A DNA stretch of 48,424 nt from a virus: the IMG/VR virus record IMGVR_UViG_3300050821_001025, positions 1 to 48,424 of that record; one strand, given 5' to 3'. The position numbers and the translations under genes are program-made. Below, piece after piece: positions 31,693-39,906 of this stretch. The notes under the pieces were generated by a model, which worked only from the letters and a program-made list of their open reading frames with translations, searched no databases and was not told the DNA's origin. How positions within the stretch are numbered: the first letter of the stretch is position 1; each line of letters opens with the position of its first letter.

Positions 31693-32027
31693 CACCCAAA
31701 ACAAAACCGGAAGGCGCGATTGATCCAGTCAACGAATCACGCACCGAGCAATGGAATAAAGCGATAAGCCCTCGTCTCGTCTCGTTGCGTAATTGGTTTG
31801 CTGATGAAAACTGGAAAACGGGAGTAGGCGCGTATTTGAATTCGGTCTTAGCGGAACGACGAGAACATCACGAAAAAGAAAATAATGACCGCGATGCTGA
31901 CCAGTTCATTAAAGGGCAGATCGCCATGCTCAAGCAGATCATTGACTTGCCAGTCGTCATCGAGCGGCAGATTGCGCAGTCCGAGAAGAATAAGAACTCT
32001 GGCCCGACTGGGGACGCTGGGTACTGA
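31689..32027 (+). CDS. Hypothetical helical protein, head region
   Basis: This 112-residue protein starts in an ATGA overlap with the portal gene. It is helical and charged (LRNWFADENWKTGVGAYLNS, KGQIAMLKQIIDLPVVIERQ). It may be a head-assembly or scaffold-associated factor, by position only. Its last 71 bases overlap the end of the oppositely oriented regulator gene. Confidence 0.65.
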   Translation: MTPKTKPEGAIDPVNESRTEQWNKAISPRLVSLRNWFADENWKTGVGAYLNSVLAERREHHEKENNDRDADQFIKGQIAMLKQIIDLPVVIERQIAQSEKNKNSGPTGDAGY

Positions 32028-32175
32028 CCGGATCACGCCGGGAGCGGTCACTCCGCTTGAGTTTTTTCATAATCGCTTCCTCAACCCACTCCGCCAGAGA
32101 CTTGTCTTCTGAGATTGCCTGAATCTTTACTGACCTCGCCAGTCCATCTGTCAGGTTCACATGTAGTTGGAACAT
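31957..32175 (-). CDS. Ribbon-helix-helix regulator, minus strand inside head cluster
   Basis: ATG 32175 gives 72 residues. The first 40 fit ribbon-helix-helix proteins: strand FQLHVNLTDGLARS, then helix VKIQAISEDK and SLAEWVEEAIMKKLKRS. Its basic Ser/Arg/Gln-rich tail is disordered. A consensus promoter places the transcript start at the ATG, so it is probably leaderless, with three tandem 8-bp repeats over the promoter. RHH proteins repress promoters by binding such repeats, often their own. It is the only minus-strand gene in the head region, and overlaps its convergent neighbour by 71 bases. Confidence 0.7.
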   Translation of the reverse strand: MFQLHVNLTDGLARSVKIQAISEDKSLAEWVEEAIMKKLKRSDRSRRDPVSTQRPQSGQSSYSSRTAQSAAR

Positions 32176-32182
32176 GGCGGGG

Positions 32183-32212
32183 ATTATAACGGCAAACATT
32201 TCAACATTGCAA
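32183..32212 (-). promoter_or_regulatory. Promoter of the ribbon-helix-helix gene (leaderless)
   Basis: On the minus strand: TTGCAA (32212-32207), an 18-base spacer, a perfect TATAAT (32188-32183), then seven bases to ATG 32175. The distance puts transcription start at the start codon. Confidence 0.65.
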
Positions 32213-32215
32213 CAT
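32192..32215 (-). promoter_or_regulatory. Tandem 8-bp operator-like repeats
   Basis: Read on the minus strand: ATGTTGCA, ATGTTGAA, ATGTTTGC in direct tandem, covering the -35 box and much of the spacer. Matching units occur in the central control region. This is the expected form of an RHH autoregulatory operator. Confidence 0.6.
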
Positions 32216-32219
32216 CTGA

Positions 32220-32249
32220 TTGCGGCCATGAGTAAAAGCCTTCTATTTT
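32220..32249 (+). promoter_or_regulatory. Possible rightward leaderless promoter for scaffold gene
   Basis: TTGCGG (32220-32225), 18 bases, TATTTT (32244-32249), then six bases to ATG 32256. No ribosome site precedes this ATG. The boxes are weak, but the spacing repeats that of the other leaderless starts. The operator repeats lie between this promoter and the divergent RHH promoter. Confidence 0.35.
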
Positions 32250-32255
32250 CTCCAC

Positions 32256-32951
32256 ATGGCGATCTTCCAGAACGCGACTGTTGATCCAGAGAAGATCATT
32301 GGCATGAAGCCGGAAGAGTTGAAAGCCAAGCTCGACTCCGCCGTGACCAAGGAAGACATGAAGGCGGTCAGCGACCAGGTTGGATTATTCAACAGCGGCC
32401 TCGCGGAACTGAAAGCCTCCCTCGCCAAACTCACTGAACCAAAGCCAGAAGTAGTTGTTGACGATACCGATCCCACCACAAAACTTCTTCTTGATCCCAA
32501 GGGCATGATCCGCGACGAAACCAAAGGTTTGGCCGATGCACAGATTCAAACACAGGCCCAGCTTCAAGAAATGCGGGCGCGGCAGAACCCCAAACTCTCA
32601 GGCGTGTTCGCCAAGTACGGCGATGAGATGGTAGCGATGGCGGAAAAGATGCCGCTTTCGCAACGAGCACAGCCTGGATTCTGGGAATGGCATGCCCGAA
32701 CGTTCATCGGGGACAAGGTTGTTACTGGAAAACTCGACCGCGAGTCTTACCCTTCGCTGATCGGTTCCTCAACCATCGGAGTGCGAGAAGACGGCGACAA
32801 GGGCGATCCGAACATGGGCTTCGATGCTCCTGTGGCTGATTGGCTAAAGGGTCGTAACGTACCACTGGCGAAGGCCGCACGGATTCAAGAGATCATGGGC
32901 AAGAATGGCGACCCAATTTCGATATCGAACTACAAGGCGGGAAATGCCTAA
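32256..32951 (+). CDS. Probable scaffolding-type head assembly protein
   Basis: This 231-residue protein is charged and helical in its first half (KPEELKAKLDSAVTKEDMKA, VGLFNSGLAELKASLAKLTE), followed by KDET/Gln-rich helices and a small C-terminal part. Position between portal and coat protein, and composition, fit a scaffolding protein. No protease motif was seen. Its ATG has no ribosome site. Confidence 0.55.
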   Translation: MAIFQNATVDPEKIIGMKPEELKAKLDSAVTKEDMKAVSDQVGLFNSGLAELKASLAKLTEPKPEVVVDDTDPTTKLLLDPKGMIRDETKGLADAQIQTQAQLQEMRARQNPKLSGVFAKYGDEMVAMAEKMPLSQRAQPGFWEWHARTFIGDKVVTGKLDRESYPSLIGSSTIGVREDGDKGDPNMGFDAPVADWLKGRNVPLAKAARIQEIMGKNGDPISISNYKAGNA

Positions 32952-33675
32952 CGAACCCATGCCCGGTGATCCGGCCTACGAAGAGTTGAAGTCCAAGGTA
33001 GCCGCCGCAGAAAAACCACAGACATACTCGGTTGACCAGTTGGTTAAAGACGCCAAGGTCAACGTAGTGTCTCAGCCTCCCGCTCCCACTGCTAAACCTA
33101 AGCCGCAAGACGGCATGTTTATGGCTGGAGACGGTCGCAAAATGTGGCGTTACACCGTGGATGGAGAAGTTTACATCTATCCCAAGCCCATCGAGGAAAT
33201 GACCGAGGACGACGTTTACAAGATGGCTCCCCGGTTCTCCGATATCACCGCAGGCCGCATCCCCCAAAACCTCAATGCCGTGTTCAAAGACCCGCAATGG
33301 GCAGGTTATTGGTTCAACAAGAGCGCGAGAAGCGGAGTCAGAGTATCAGAAGGCCGAGCGATGGGTTTCATTCCAGCCACGAAAGACGATATTGAAGTAA
33401 TCATCGCCGGACTAAACGACTCAAACGGGGGGATTGAACAGCACGACTTGGTGCTGATGAAAATTCACAAAGCCAAGCTCTACGGCAGGTATTCGCAGCT
33501 TATCGCGCAGGCCAAGCTCAGAGGTGGAATTGACAGCTACAAGAACGCGGCAGAAAACGAAGTCATGGCCCACGGCGGAGACTTGACCAAGGGCCGTTAC
33601 TATCACACTCCGCAAGCGACAGACGAATATCAGGGCGTTGGCCCGGTTGTGAACATTCCCACAGTGGCGACTTAG
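32944..33675 (+). CDS. Hypothetical head-region protein
   Basis: ATG 32944, preceded by AAGGCGGG and overlapping the upstream stop, gives 243 residues. After a Pro/Lys-rich N-terminal linker (PPAPTAKPKPQDG) is a globular region (GRKMWRYTVDGEVYIYPKPI, DPQWAGYWFNKSARSGVRVS) and a helical stretch (MKIHKAKLYGRYSQLIAQAK). A longer frame begins at 32905. Not recognised; probably structural. Confidence 0.65.
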   Translation: MPNEPMPGDPAYEELKSKVAAAEKPQTYSVDQLVKDAKVNVVSQPPAPTAKPKPQDGMFMAGDGRKMWRYTVDGEVYIYPKPIEEMTEDDVYKMAPRFSDITAGRIPQNLNAVFKDPQWAGYWFNKSARSGVRVSEGRAMGFIPATKDDIEVIIAGLNDSNGGIEQHDLVLMKIHKAKLYGRYSQLIAQAKLRGGIDSYKNAAENEVMAHGGDLTKGRYYHTPQATDEYQGVGPVVNIPTVAT

Positions 33676-33685
33676 GAGAACGTAA

Positions 33686-34333
33686 ATGGCAGCGAATCTT
33701 TCGACGCACCTTCCGATCATCCCAGTTCAGACTGTATCGGGCAATCAGGAAGTAATCTTCAACTACTTGGAAGGCGCGACCCAGACATTCAATAACGGAA
33801 CCCCTGTCGTAATCTCGGCTGGTTCCGTGGTTGCCAGCACCTCTCCGTTGAGCACCACGAACCAGTTGGTAGGTATTGCCGCCTACGCAGGACACAACTT
33901 GGCTTCGGCTGGCAAGGGTGCATCTCCGCTGTATGGTTCCATCGGATTTCCCGGAGGCTCTCCCACATTCGGATCAGTTCCAAATCAGACTTCTGCGGTA
34001 AACCTATTACACGGTTCTCCATTCGTTGATGGGTTAATGCCATGCTATCTGGCCGTAGAAGACACGATCTTCGAGGTTCAGGTGGACAACTCCACCGGAT
34101 CGAGCTTCACAGCCTCAAACGCCGACCTTGGAAAATACGCGGCACTGGTTACGGACGCGAACAACTGGTGGTATCTGGATCGCAACACGATTGCGACCAC
34201 TCCGGGTACTTTGGCGGTCGTTATTCTGTCACTTAATCCTCAAGACCTTGTGGCCGGATCAACGACCACGCAAGTTGCAAATGGCCGCGTTCGGGTTCGA
34301 TTCTTGCCCGGTGCAAGCCAGTTGGTAGCGTAG
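33686..34333 (+). CDS. Probable capsid decoration or head-associated protein
   Basis: This 215-residue protein has a good ribosome site (AGGAGAAC) and is beta-rich and uncharged (FNNGTPVVISAGSVVASTSP, NQLVGIAAYAGHN), with short-strand repeats similar to phage head decoration proteins (GTPV....G...GVA...). It directly precedes the coat gene, separated only by the homing endonuclease gene. Confidence 0.6.
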   Translation: MAANLSTHLPIIPVQTVSGNQEVIFNYLEGATQTFNNGTPVVISAGSVVASTSPLSTTNQLVGIAAYAGHNLASAGKGASPLYGSIGFPGGSPTFGSVPNQTSAVNLLHGSPFVDGLMPCYLAVEDTIFEVQVDNSTGSSFTASNADLGKYAALVTDANNWWYLDRNTIATTPGTLAVVILSLNPQDLVAGSTTTQVANGRVRVRFLPGASQLVA

Positions 34334-34342
34334 AATAGTTTC

Positions 34343-34831
34343 ATGGCTACTCTTGAAAAATCCGAATTGGATGTTGCTCTGGAACGGCTTACGCCGCAGT
34401 GGTTGGCGGGGTTCTTTGATGGGGAAGGGTGCGTGAGTGCGTCAACGAGCGGGGTGCGTAACCCTCGGCTTATAGTTCACATCACACAATCCGACTTCAA
34501 TCTCTTAACGCTTATCGGTCTTAAGTTCAGCGGCAACGGCTGCCTATATAGCCCGATAAGAAAGGGCGCACAGAAAGAAAAGCGTCCATGCTGGATTCTT
34601 AGTTTCGGCGGGAAGTCTTGCCTGCCTCTGTTAGAGTACATCGCTCCGCATGTGATCCTGAAACGCAAGCTGGTTCTATGGGGAATTGAGATGGCCAAGC
34701 TCACTGGAGAACGTGGAAAATGTGGGCGGGGTAAGTCTCTACCCAAGGACGTTATGGATCGTCGGCAAGAGTTGATGAATCTGGTAAAGGGGGAAAATAG
34801 GTCGGGTTTCACTTCCAGTAAAGTGATGTAA
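34343..34831 (+). CDS. LAGLIDADG homing endonuclease, free-standing
   Basis: This 162-residue protein has the motif LAGFFDGEGCVSAS (residues 21-34), the LAGLIDADG signature with the catalytic acidic residue (Asp26/Glu28), and the later family pattern (LLEYIAPHVILKRKLVLWGI). A single motif means it works as a homodimer. Such enzymes cut a specific target in a gene copy that lacks them and spread by repair. It stands between decoration and coat genes, with its own TAGAAT box at 34331-34336 and six bases to the ATG. Neither neighbour appears interrupted, so it is intergenic, not intron-borne. Confidence 0.85.
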   Translation: MATLEKSELDVALERLTPQWLAGFFDGEGCVSASTSGVRNPRLIVHITQSDFNLLTLIGLKFSGNGCLYSPIRKGAQKEKRPCWILSFGGKSCLPLLEYIAPHVILKRKLVLWGIEMAKLTGERGKCGRGKSLPKDVMDRRQELMNLVKGENRSGFTSSKVM

Positions 34832-34852
34832 CCCACTGAAAATAAACCACTT

Positions 34853-35812
34853 GTGACCATGGTGCGTAACCAATTTTTTCAGGCAATGAGCATCGACGTT
34901 GCACATAATTTCATCGAGTTCCTAGACCTGCGCCAGAAGGCCGTCCAGTTCCGCTCGATCTTCAACGTGCATCCGTCGAAGAAGGCGTATGAGGATGCGG
35001 TGCACTACGCTGGCTTTGGCCCCGCGCAGCCGAAGAACGAAGGCGAAGCGGTTGTCTATGACAACTTAATTCAGGGCGGAACTCGGCGTTACGTTCACCA
35101 GACCTATGGGCTGGGCGTTCGCATGTCCTACGAGTTGATGCAGGACGACCAGACGGGGATGATGGAACAGTCGCCGAAGGGATTGGTGCAGTCGCACATC
35201 TTCGCACAGGAACAGACTGCGGCCAACGTCTTCAATCTTGGATTCTCCTCGACTGGGACGTTGACCGATGACGGAGTTTCACTGTTCAACAACCAGCACC
35301 CGCTTCTGGGAGGAGTGGCGGCAACCAACGTCGCTCCGGGTGTTGGGTCGTTCTCGACCGCTTCCGGGACTTACCCGAACCGTCCGGCAGTTGACGCCGA
35401 TCTTTCTTTCACGGCTTTGCAGTACGCGACCATGACCTTCCAGCGCATGCCGAATGCGCGAGGACTTGTTGTGGCCGTCCGACCGAAGCACTTGCGGATT
35501 CCTCCGGAGTTGGAATTCATCGCTATTGAACTTCTTGGCTCCGCTGGCAAGCCCTACACTTCCGACAACGAAGTGAATGCGCTTCTGGCAACGGGACTGA
35601 GCTACGAGTTGAACTCCTACTTCACGTCTCCGTCAGAATGGTTCCTGACTGGAAACAAGGACGAGCACCGCCTGATGTTCTTCGAGCGGCAGTCAATCTA
35701 CGGCGACTACGACCGCGACTTCGATCAACAGGCATTAAAGTTCTTGGCCATTGCGCGGTATAGTGCAGGTGCCGACACGTGGCTCAACACATTTGGCAGC
35801 CTTGGGCCGTAA
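34853..35812 (+). CDS. Probable major capsid protein
   Basis: This 319-residue protein is probably the major head protein by position and composition. Features are an N-terminal helical region (FFQAMSIDVAHNFIEFLDLR), a central beta-rich core (RRYVHQTYGLGVRMSYELMQ), a helix-strand block (ALQYATMTFQRMPNARGLVV) and a C-terminal ELNSYFTSPSEWFLTG that resembles HK97-fold or Mu gpT-type coat proteins. The start is GTG 34853 or ATG 34859, neither with a clear ribosome site. The gap after the homing endonuclease is only 21 bases, so its original leader may have been displaced. Confidence 0.75.
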   Translation: MTMVRNQFFQAMSIDVAHNFIEFLDLRQKAVQFRSIFNVHPSKKAYEDAVHYAGFGPAQPKNEGEAVVYDNLIQGGTRRYVHQTYGLGVRMSYELMQDDQTGMMEQSPKGLVQSHIFAQEQTAANVFNLGFSSTGTLTDDGVSLFNNQHPLLGGVAATNVAPGVGSFSTASGTYPNRPAVDADLSFTALQYATMTFQRMPNARGLVVAVRPKHLRIPPELEFIAIELLGSAGKPYTSDNEVNALLATGLSYELNSYFTSPSEWFLTGNKDEHRLMFFERQSIYGDYDRDFDQQALKFLAIARYSAGADTWLNTFGSLGP

Positions 35813-35814
35813 AA

Positions 35815-35830
35815 TGTTCCATGTGGAACA
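35815..35830. promoter_or_regulatory. parS-like 16-bp palindrome next to coat gene
   Basis: TGTTCCATGTGGAACA lies in the 39-base gap between the coat gene and the next gene. It differs by one base from TGTTCCACGTGGAACA, a form of bacterial chromosomal parS sites as I recall them, and by three from TGTTTCACGTGAAACA. The same bases give an 8-bp hairpin stem (35813-35832) with a four-base loop and no T-run, so it is not a standard terminator. ParB binding is unproven. Confidence 0.4.
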
Positions 35831-35851
35831 TTCTGTAAGCGAGGTAAGGTA

Positions 35852-36118
35852 ATGTGGGCTGCAAAACACGCCGATCATGGAGCATGGTTTACCTGTATGC
35901 GCTCCGGCATCCGGTCGAATCTGGATGACATGATTTGGGAGCAGGGGAGATTGATCGCTCCTGAATTCTCGGATGTGTTGGCAGGTGGGTCGTTTGGGCT
36001 TCTGGGGGCACGTGATGCGGACATTGCAAGACGAATCAAACAGAACGTGAGCGACTTGCAGCCGCATCCTAAGCTACAGCAAGGCAACATGCCGGACGAT
36101 GAGGTCTATTTCGACTGA
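35852..36118 (+). CDS. Hypothetical protein, head region
   Basis: This 88-residue protein has a strong ribosome site (AAGCGAGGTAAGG). It is mixed helical with WAAKHADHGAWFTCMRSGIR at the start and an acidic end (GNMPDDEVYFD). Not recognised. It ends in a TGATGG overlap with the next gene. Confidence 0.65.
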   Translation: MWAAKHADHGAWFTCMRSGIRSNLDDMIWEQGRLIAPEFSDVLAGGSFGLLGARDADIARRIKQNVSDLQPHPKLQQGNMPDDEVYFD

Positions 36119-36390
36119 TGGCTTTACAGATTCCCAAGCCGGGTTCTAGGTTAGACTCCAATGCACGAAAGAGCGTAGAGAATCTGGAGAATCATTCCTA
36201 TGCGTCTGACCCTCAGCCAGAGAGTTTTAGATTCAAGCACCACTTTGAACTGTTGAGCCACTGCAAGGATAAAGACCCACAGACGGCGCAGCAGGACGAC
36301 GGTGTTACGGGTTCGGATTGGCCCGTAAAGGATTCGCAAGTACGACCGCACGAAGGTGGCCCGATTGTGACCACCAAGAACCATAGGTAG
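36118..36390 (+). CDS. Hypothetical polar protein, head region
   Basis: This 90-residue protein is polar, rich in His, Asp, Lys and Gln (SFRFKHHFELLSHCKDKDPQ), with a disordered C-terminal half. A minor structural or accessory role is possible. The coupled start supports translation. Confidence 0.6.
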   Translation: MALQIPKPGSRLDSNARKSVENLENHSYASDPQPESFRFKHHFELLSHCKDKDPQTAQQDDGVTGSDWPVKDSQVRPHEGGPIVTTKNHR

Positions 36391-36446
36391 CACCTCAACT
36401 AACCCATGTGCCGGAGAGCTTGGTATAGGCCCGGTGGGAGGATGAA

Positions 36447-37355
36447 ATGTCGCGTAGCCAACGGATGTATCAGCAAGATATTCCCGTCCCTGATGGGATG
36501 ATCAACCTCTCCGCCCTTGACTTTCAGATTCTTTCCGGTGGAGGCACTGGAACCCTCACCAAGATCGCTACGGGAGAAGTTTCGCTACGCCTTTCCACCA
36601 CCACCGCCAGTACGTTTCTTGCGTCTCTGTCCAAGGTGCCTTGGCGGTTTGGAATGCAGGATGATCTTCAAGAGAGATTCGGCTCTGGTATTCCCAGCGG
36701 TTCGGGAGGCGTAGCAATTGGGTTTCCGACTACGCTTTCTACTAGCAGTGCGACGGCGGGTAGTTCGGTAAACATCCCAGTCCTGAGCAGCGTAAATTTC
36801 TCTGTGGATATGTCTCTGGTAATTGACACCGCAGCCTCTGGGGTACAGGAAACTACGCGCGTCACGGCGATTCCCGATGCTACTCACATCACGGTCAACG
36901 CTCTGGCGAACAACCACACCACACCGTTCCCTATTTCGGCACACGTGTTTACAACTCCCGCCGGAGTAAGCGGCCCTCCCCCGTTTACCGGGGTAACGCA
37001 GTTTACTCCCGTTACTGCGCCTCGACCCAAGGGAATCCGAATCAAGCAGATCAACCCGCGCTACATCATCAACACCACTAACGCGACCGTGAACACGATT
37101 GGGATGTCCCTGATAAAGTACACAAACAATGTGGTTGCTCCGGCGGCAACCGCCCTCTTGACGAATGCGGCAAATGGAATGTCGCTGGTGGCGTCGGCAA
37201 ACCCGTATGTGACCCCAATTCCAATTCCGGTTGCTAACCAGAACTACATCATAGGGCAAAACTCGGATGTGATCATCGAGTGGGACATCACGGCGGGAAC
37301 CACAGTTGACCTATTGGGCGTAACGTTGCTGTGCGACTTCAATCTGGATGGATAG
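36447..37355 (+). CDS. Virion structural protein, beta-rich
   Basis: This 302-residue protein has a ribosome site (GGGAGGATGAA). It is Thr/Ser/Ala/Gly-rich, with long beta-strand patterns (ITVNALANNHTTPFPISAHV, IIEWDITAGTTVDLLGVTLL). The segment VQETTRVTAIPDATHITVNA resembles Ig-like beta-sandwich domains found on phage heads and tails. The exact position in the particle is unknown. Confidence 0.65.
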   Translation: MSRSQRMYQQDIPVPDGMINLSALDFQILSGGGTGTLTKIATGEVSLRLSTTTASTFLASLSKVPWRFGMQDDLQERFGSGIPSGSGGVAIGFPTTLSTSSATAGSSVNIPVLSSVNFSVDMSLVIDTAASGVQETTRVTAIPDATHITVNALANNHTTPFPISAHVFTTPAGVSGPPPFTGVTQFTPVTAPRPKGIRIKQINPRYIINTTNATVNTIGMSLIKYTNNVVAPAATALLTNAANGMSLVASANPYVTPIPIPVANQNYIIGQNSDVIIEWDITAGTTVDLLGVTLLCDFNLDG

Positions 37356-37357
37356 AA

Positions 37358-37627
37358 ATGGCGCAACGCGGACAACCATCTGTGGCGCATGAGTACGATG
37401 CGAGAGGCTCGTGTATTCACTGCGGAATGTACAAGGTGAACGTGGATGCTATATCTCATGCCTGCAAGCCGTGGAGGGAGTTGGCGGTGGACAATGCCGC
37501 CGCCACAATAGCGGGGAAGACTTTAAGTATGTATCGGACTGGAACCAATGAAGCCGGATCGCAGGATTTCCGAGATGCCGAAACCGATTCCACCGACGAT
37601 CCAAGCGGGCAAGAGGTTGATGTCTAA
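37358..37627 (+). CDS. Small protein with zinc-like CxxC motif
   Basis: ATG 37358 gives 89 residues. It carries GSCIHCGMYKVNVDAISHAC, a possible zinc site, and an acidic, disordered C-terminal half (DFRDAETDSTDDPSGQEVDV). It ends in a TAATG overlap. Function unknown. Confidence 0.62.
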   Translation: MAQRGQPSVAHEYDARGSCIHCGMYKVNVDAISHACKPWRELAVDNAAATIAGKTLSMYRTGTNEAGSQDFRDAETDSTDDPSGQEVDV

Positions 37628-37926
37628 TGGCCAATGACATTTCGGCAAACCCTTGGAAAATAGACACCCCCGGAGCCTCTGTTATCTACGCATTCCCGGT
37701 GAAGGTGATGAATATTAACTGGTCAAACTACACCATTACCTCGGCGCAAAACCTTGTCGTGCAGGACTCAAACGGGAAAGATATCGTGAACTCCACCACT
37801 GGCGCGGCGGGGGCATCCGGGCAGCTTCAAGTGCTCAATACCGGGCCTCTAGGATGGGTGCGAGGCATCAAGGTACCGACGTTGACCAGCGGAGAAGTGA
37901 CAATCTCAATCGGTGCGGGGAAATAG
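37627..37926 (+). CDS. Small beta-rich structural protein
   Basis: This 99-residue protein is beta-rich (MNINWSNYTITSAQNLVVQD, LTSGEVTISIGAGK). It starts by overlapping the upstream stop and ends just before the large nozzle-like gene. A head or tail accessory role is inferred. Confidence 0.65.
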   Translation: MANDISANPWKIDTPGASVIYAFPVKVMNINWSNYTITSAQNLVVQDSNGKDIVNSTTGAAGASGQLQVLNTGPLGWVRGIKVPTLTSGEVTISIGAGK

Positions 37927-37929
37927 CGT

Positions 37930-39906
37930 GTGCCTGTCAAGGGAGAATTCGAGCAAACGTACTTCGGTGGCCCCGACAACCCCGCTCCATGCGGCGGCGT
38001 AAACTACTCACAGCCGTACACTGCAATTCCACCTACTGACCTCGCTCCGGGATCAGTCAATACCCAGAACATAAACGGGTTCCTGTGCTCGTCTCCGTGG
38101 GTAGCAAATCCTCCATTCACTACTAATTTTGGGACAAGCGAGTACATCCTTGGTATTTTCCAGATCACACTATTCGATCCTGCAAGTGGTGCTCTAGGAA
38201 ATCAGAACCAAGCCTTAGTCGTAACCAATGTAGGGGTTTACCTAACCGTTCATGGAATTCAGAGCATAAGCAGCGGCGGGGTTTTAGGGACATCGGCCCT
38301 CTCTTTAATTCATACATGGATGCTGGCCGATCTAAATTCTGTCTATTTGTACCCAGGGCAGAGCGTTTCTTTTATTGAGATTAACGGTGTCGTGTACTTC
38401 ACGGGACTCATGCTGACTGGGATATATGCCTACGGAGCAATCAATGGGTCTGGGGCTGGAAACGCATTCATAAAGGCGACGAGTTATGTTGCTGGGAGAT
38501 TCATCGCTGAATTGGCTGGAAGGCTGGTTGTGGCCTCGTGCACTTTTCCGGGAGGGGGAGGAACTGGGATATTTCTCAACCCTACAATTGCATGGTCTGG
38601 GGTTGGAATATTCGGGCAGGCGTGGGACGGAAATCCAGCACATGATGTGTGGAACGCTGCGAACCAAACGTTCTTCAATGGGAATATTGGTGGGTTCAAT
38701 CTTCTCGGAGACGTACCCGACCAGATCACGGGAATGGGTACGGTAGGGCAATCCATTATCATTGTCCGCCAGAACGGATTGACTCAACAAGACCCGAACT
38801 CAACATATTCCAACTCTGGGATTCAGCCCTACAACTGGTACCACATGTGGGCCAGCGCACAGGGGGTCGGGGGATACGTTGGGTCGGTAGCACAGTGGGG
38901 GCAGACGCTGACCTTCCGCTCTTACGACAATATTTACTCGCTTTCGATGTCGGCTGGACTTACGGCTCTAGGTACAAAAATAATTCCTCGTATCGTGGCG
39001 GATGAGAAAGCTGTCCTTAACAGCCCTTCCGTGTTTTTATTGCCGTCTGGGCCTGCTAGTCAGTTCTACATTTCGCTCTGGAATTTTGCTTCCAATTACA
39101 ACCTTGACGGACAACTGCATTACGTTCTCACGGCCAGCGCGTATCTGACGAATGCGGCTGGTTCGGTGCAGCAGTACCCGTGCTTCGCCTACGATTTGAA
39201 CATGGCGGACGGTAGCTGGCATGTGTGGGACTTCACGCAATACTACCAAGGCAGGGTTGTGGGGGCTGGATTCCTTTCATTCAGTTGCCCAATTGTCACC
39301 GTGCAGATCAACATGGGCGCAGCAACAAACCCCGCTATATGCAACGTGGACACCTCCCCGATATTTTTCCTCTTCGGGTCATACACAAGTTTGGGAACAC
39401 TGACGGCACTTAATTATCGAGGGGGAATATTTCAGTTGGTGCCCTTCGACTACGACTTCAACTCAAGCTACATCACGACTTACAGTTCTAACCTGTACCT
39501 TCCGGTATCGCTTCCTAGTACCACGATCTTATTCCGAGGCGAGACGATATCGTTGGGCCATAAGATAAGCACCAGAAGACTCAGGATTCAAGCTGACAAC
39601 GCACCCTTACCTTTTTCGGTACTCGCACCTAATCCACAACAGCAGGCTCAGGTGACATTCACTGGGGCTAGTAAAAATTCTGTTAAGCAATCTCCAGTAA
39701 TCAATATGCAAGGCAATCTCGCCCCTACGGGGCTTGCGATTCAGACCTACTACGGGGATGCCGTACTTTCGGATGAAATGGTGCAGCCAAGCCTTACTAG
39801 CGTATTCTCGGCAGCAGGTGGGGCTATCCCTTGGCAGACGTTGTGTGCGTTTAGAATCGCAAGCGCTTCATTAATCGGCAACGATGCGACGGGGACAACT
39901 CAGTGA
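37930..39906 (+). CDS. Tail nozzle or packaged-DNA-stabilising-type protein
   Basis: This 658-residue protein starts at a GTG. It is low in charge, with beta-propeller-like repeats of aromatic and Gly residues (GSVAQWGQTLTFRSYDNIYS, RGGIFQLVPFDYDFNSSYIT). It lies close to the head-tail connector gene at 40503. In short-tailed phages this place is taken by the nozzle protein (T7 gp12) or P22 gp10. No direct motif match was secure, so the role rests on size, composition and order. Confidence 0.6.
   Translation: MPVKGEFEQTYFGGPDNPAPCGGVNYSQPYTAIPPTDLAPGSVNTQNINGFLCSSPWVANPPFTTNFGTSEYILGIFQITLFDPASGALGNQNQALVVTNVGVYLTVHGIQSISSGGVLGTSALSLIHTWMLADLNSVYLYPGQSVSFIEINGVVYFTGLMLTGIYAYGAINGSGAGNAFIKATSYVAGRFIAELAGRLVVASCTFPGGGGTGIFLNPTIAWSGVGIFGQAWDGNPAHDVWNAANQTFFNGNIGGFNLLGDVPDQITGMGTVGQSIIIVRQNGLTQQDPNSTYSNSGIQPYNWYHMWASAQGVGGYVGSVAQWGQTLTFRSYDNIYSLSMSAGLTALGTKIIPRIVADEKAVLNSPSVFLLPSGPASQFYISLWNFASNYNLDGQLHYVLTASAYLTNAAGSVQQYPCFAYDLNMADGSWHVWDFTQYYQGRVVGAGFLSFSCPIVTVQINMGAATNPAICNVDTSPIFFLFGSYTSLGTLTALNYRGGIFQLVPFDYDFNSSYITTYSSNLYLPVSLPSTTILFRGETISLGHKISTRRLRIQADNAPLPFSVLAPNPQQQAQVTFTGASKNSVKQSPVINMQGNLAPTGLAIQTYYGDAVLSDEMVQPSLTSVFSAAGGAIPWQTLCAFRIASASLIGNDATGTTQ

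Noticed and set aside
36585-37259. 224-codon minus-strand frame inside the structural gene
   Set aside because: Highly Arg/Ser-rich shadow of a clearly coding plus-strand gene.
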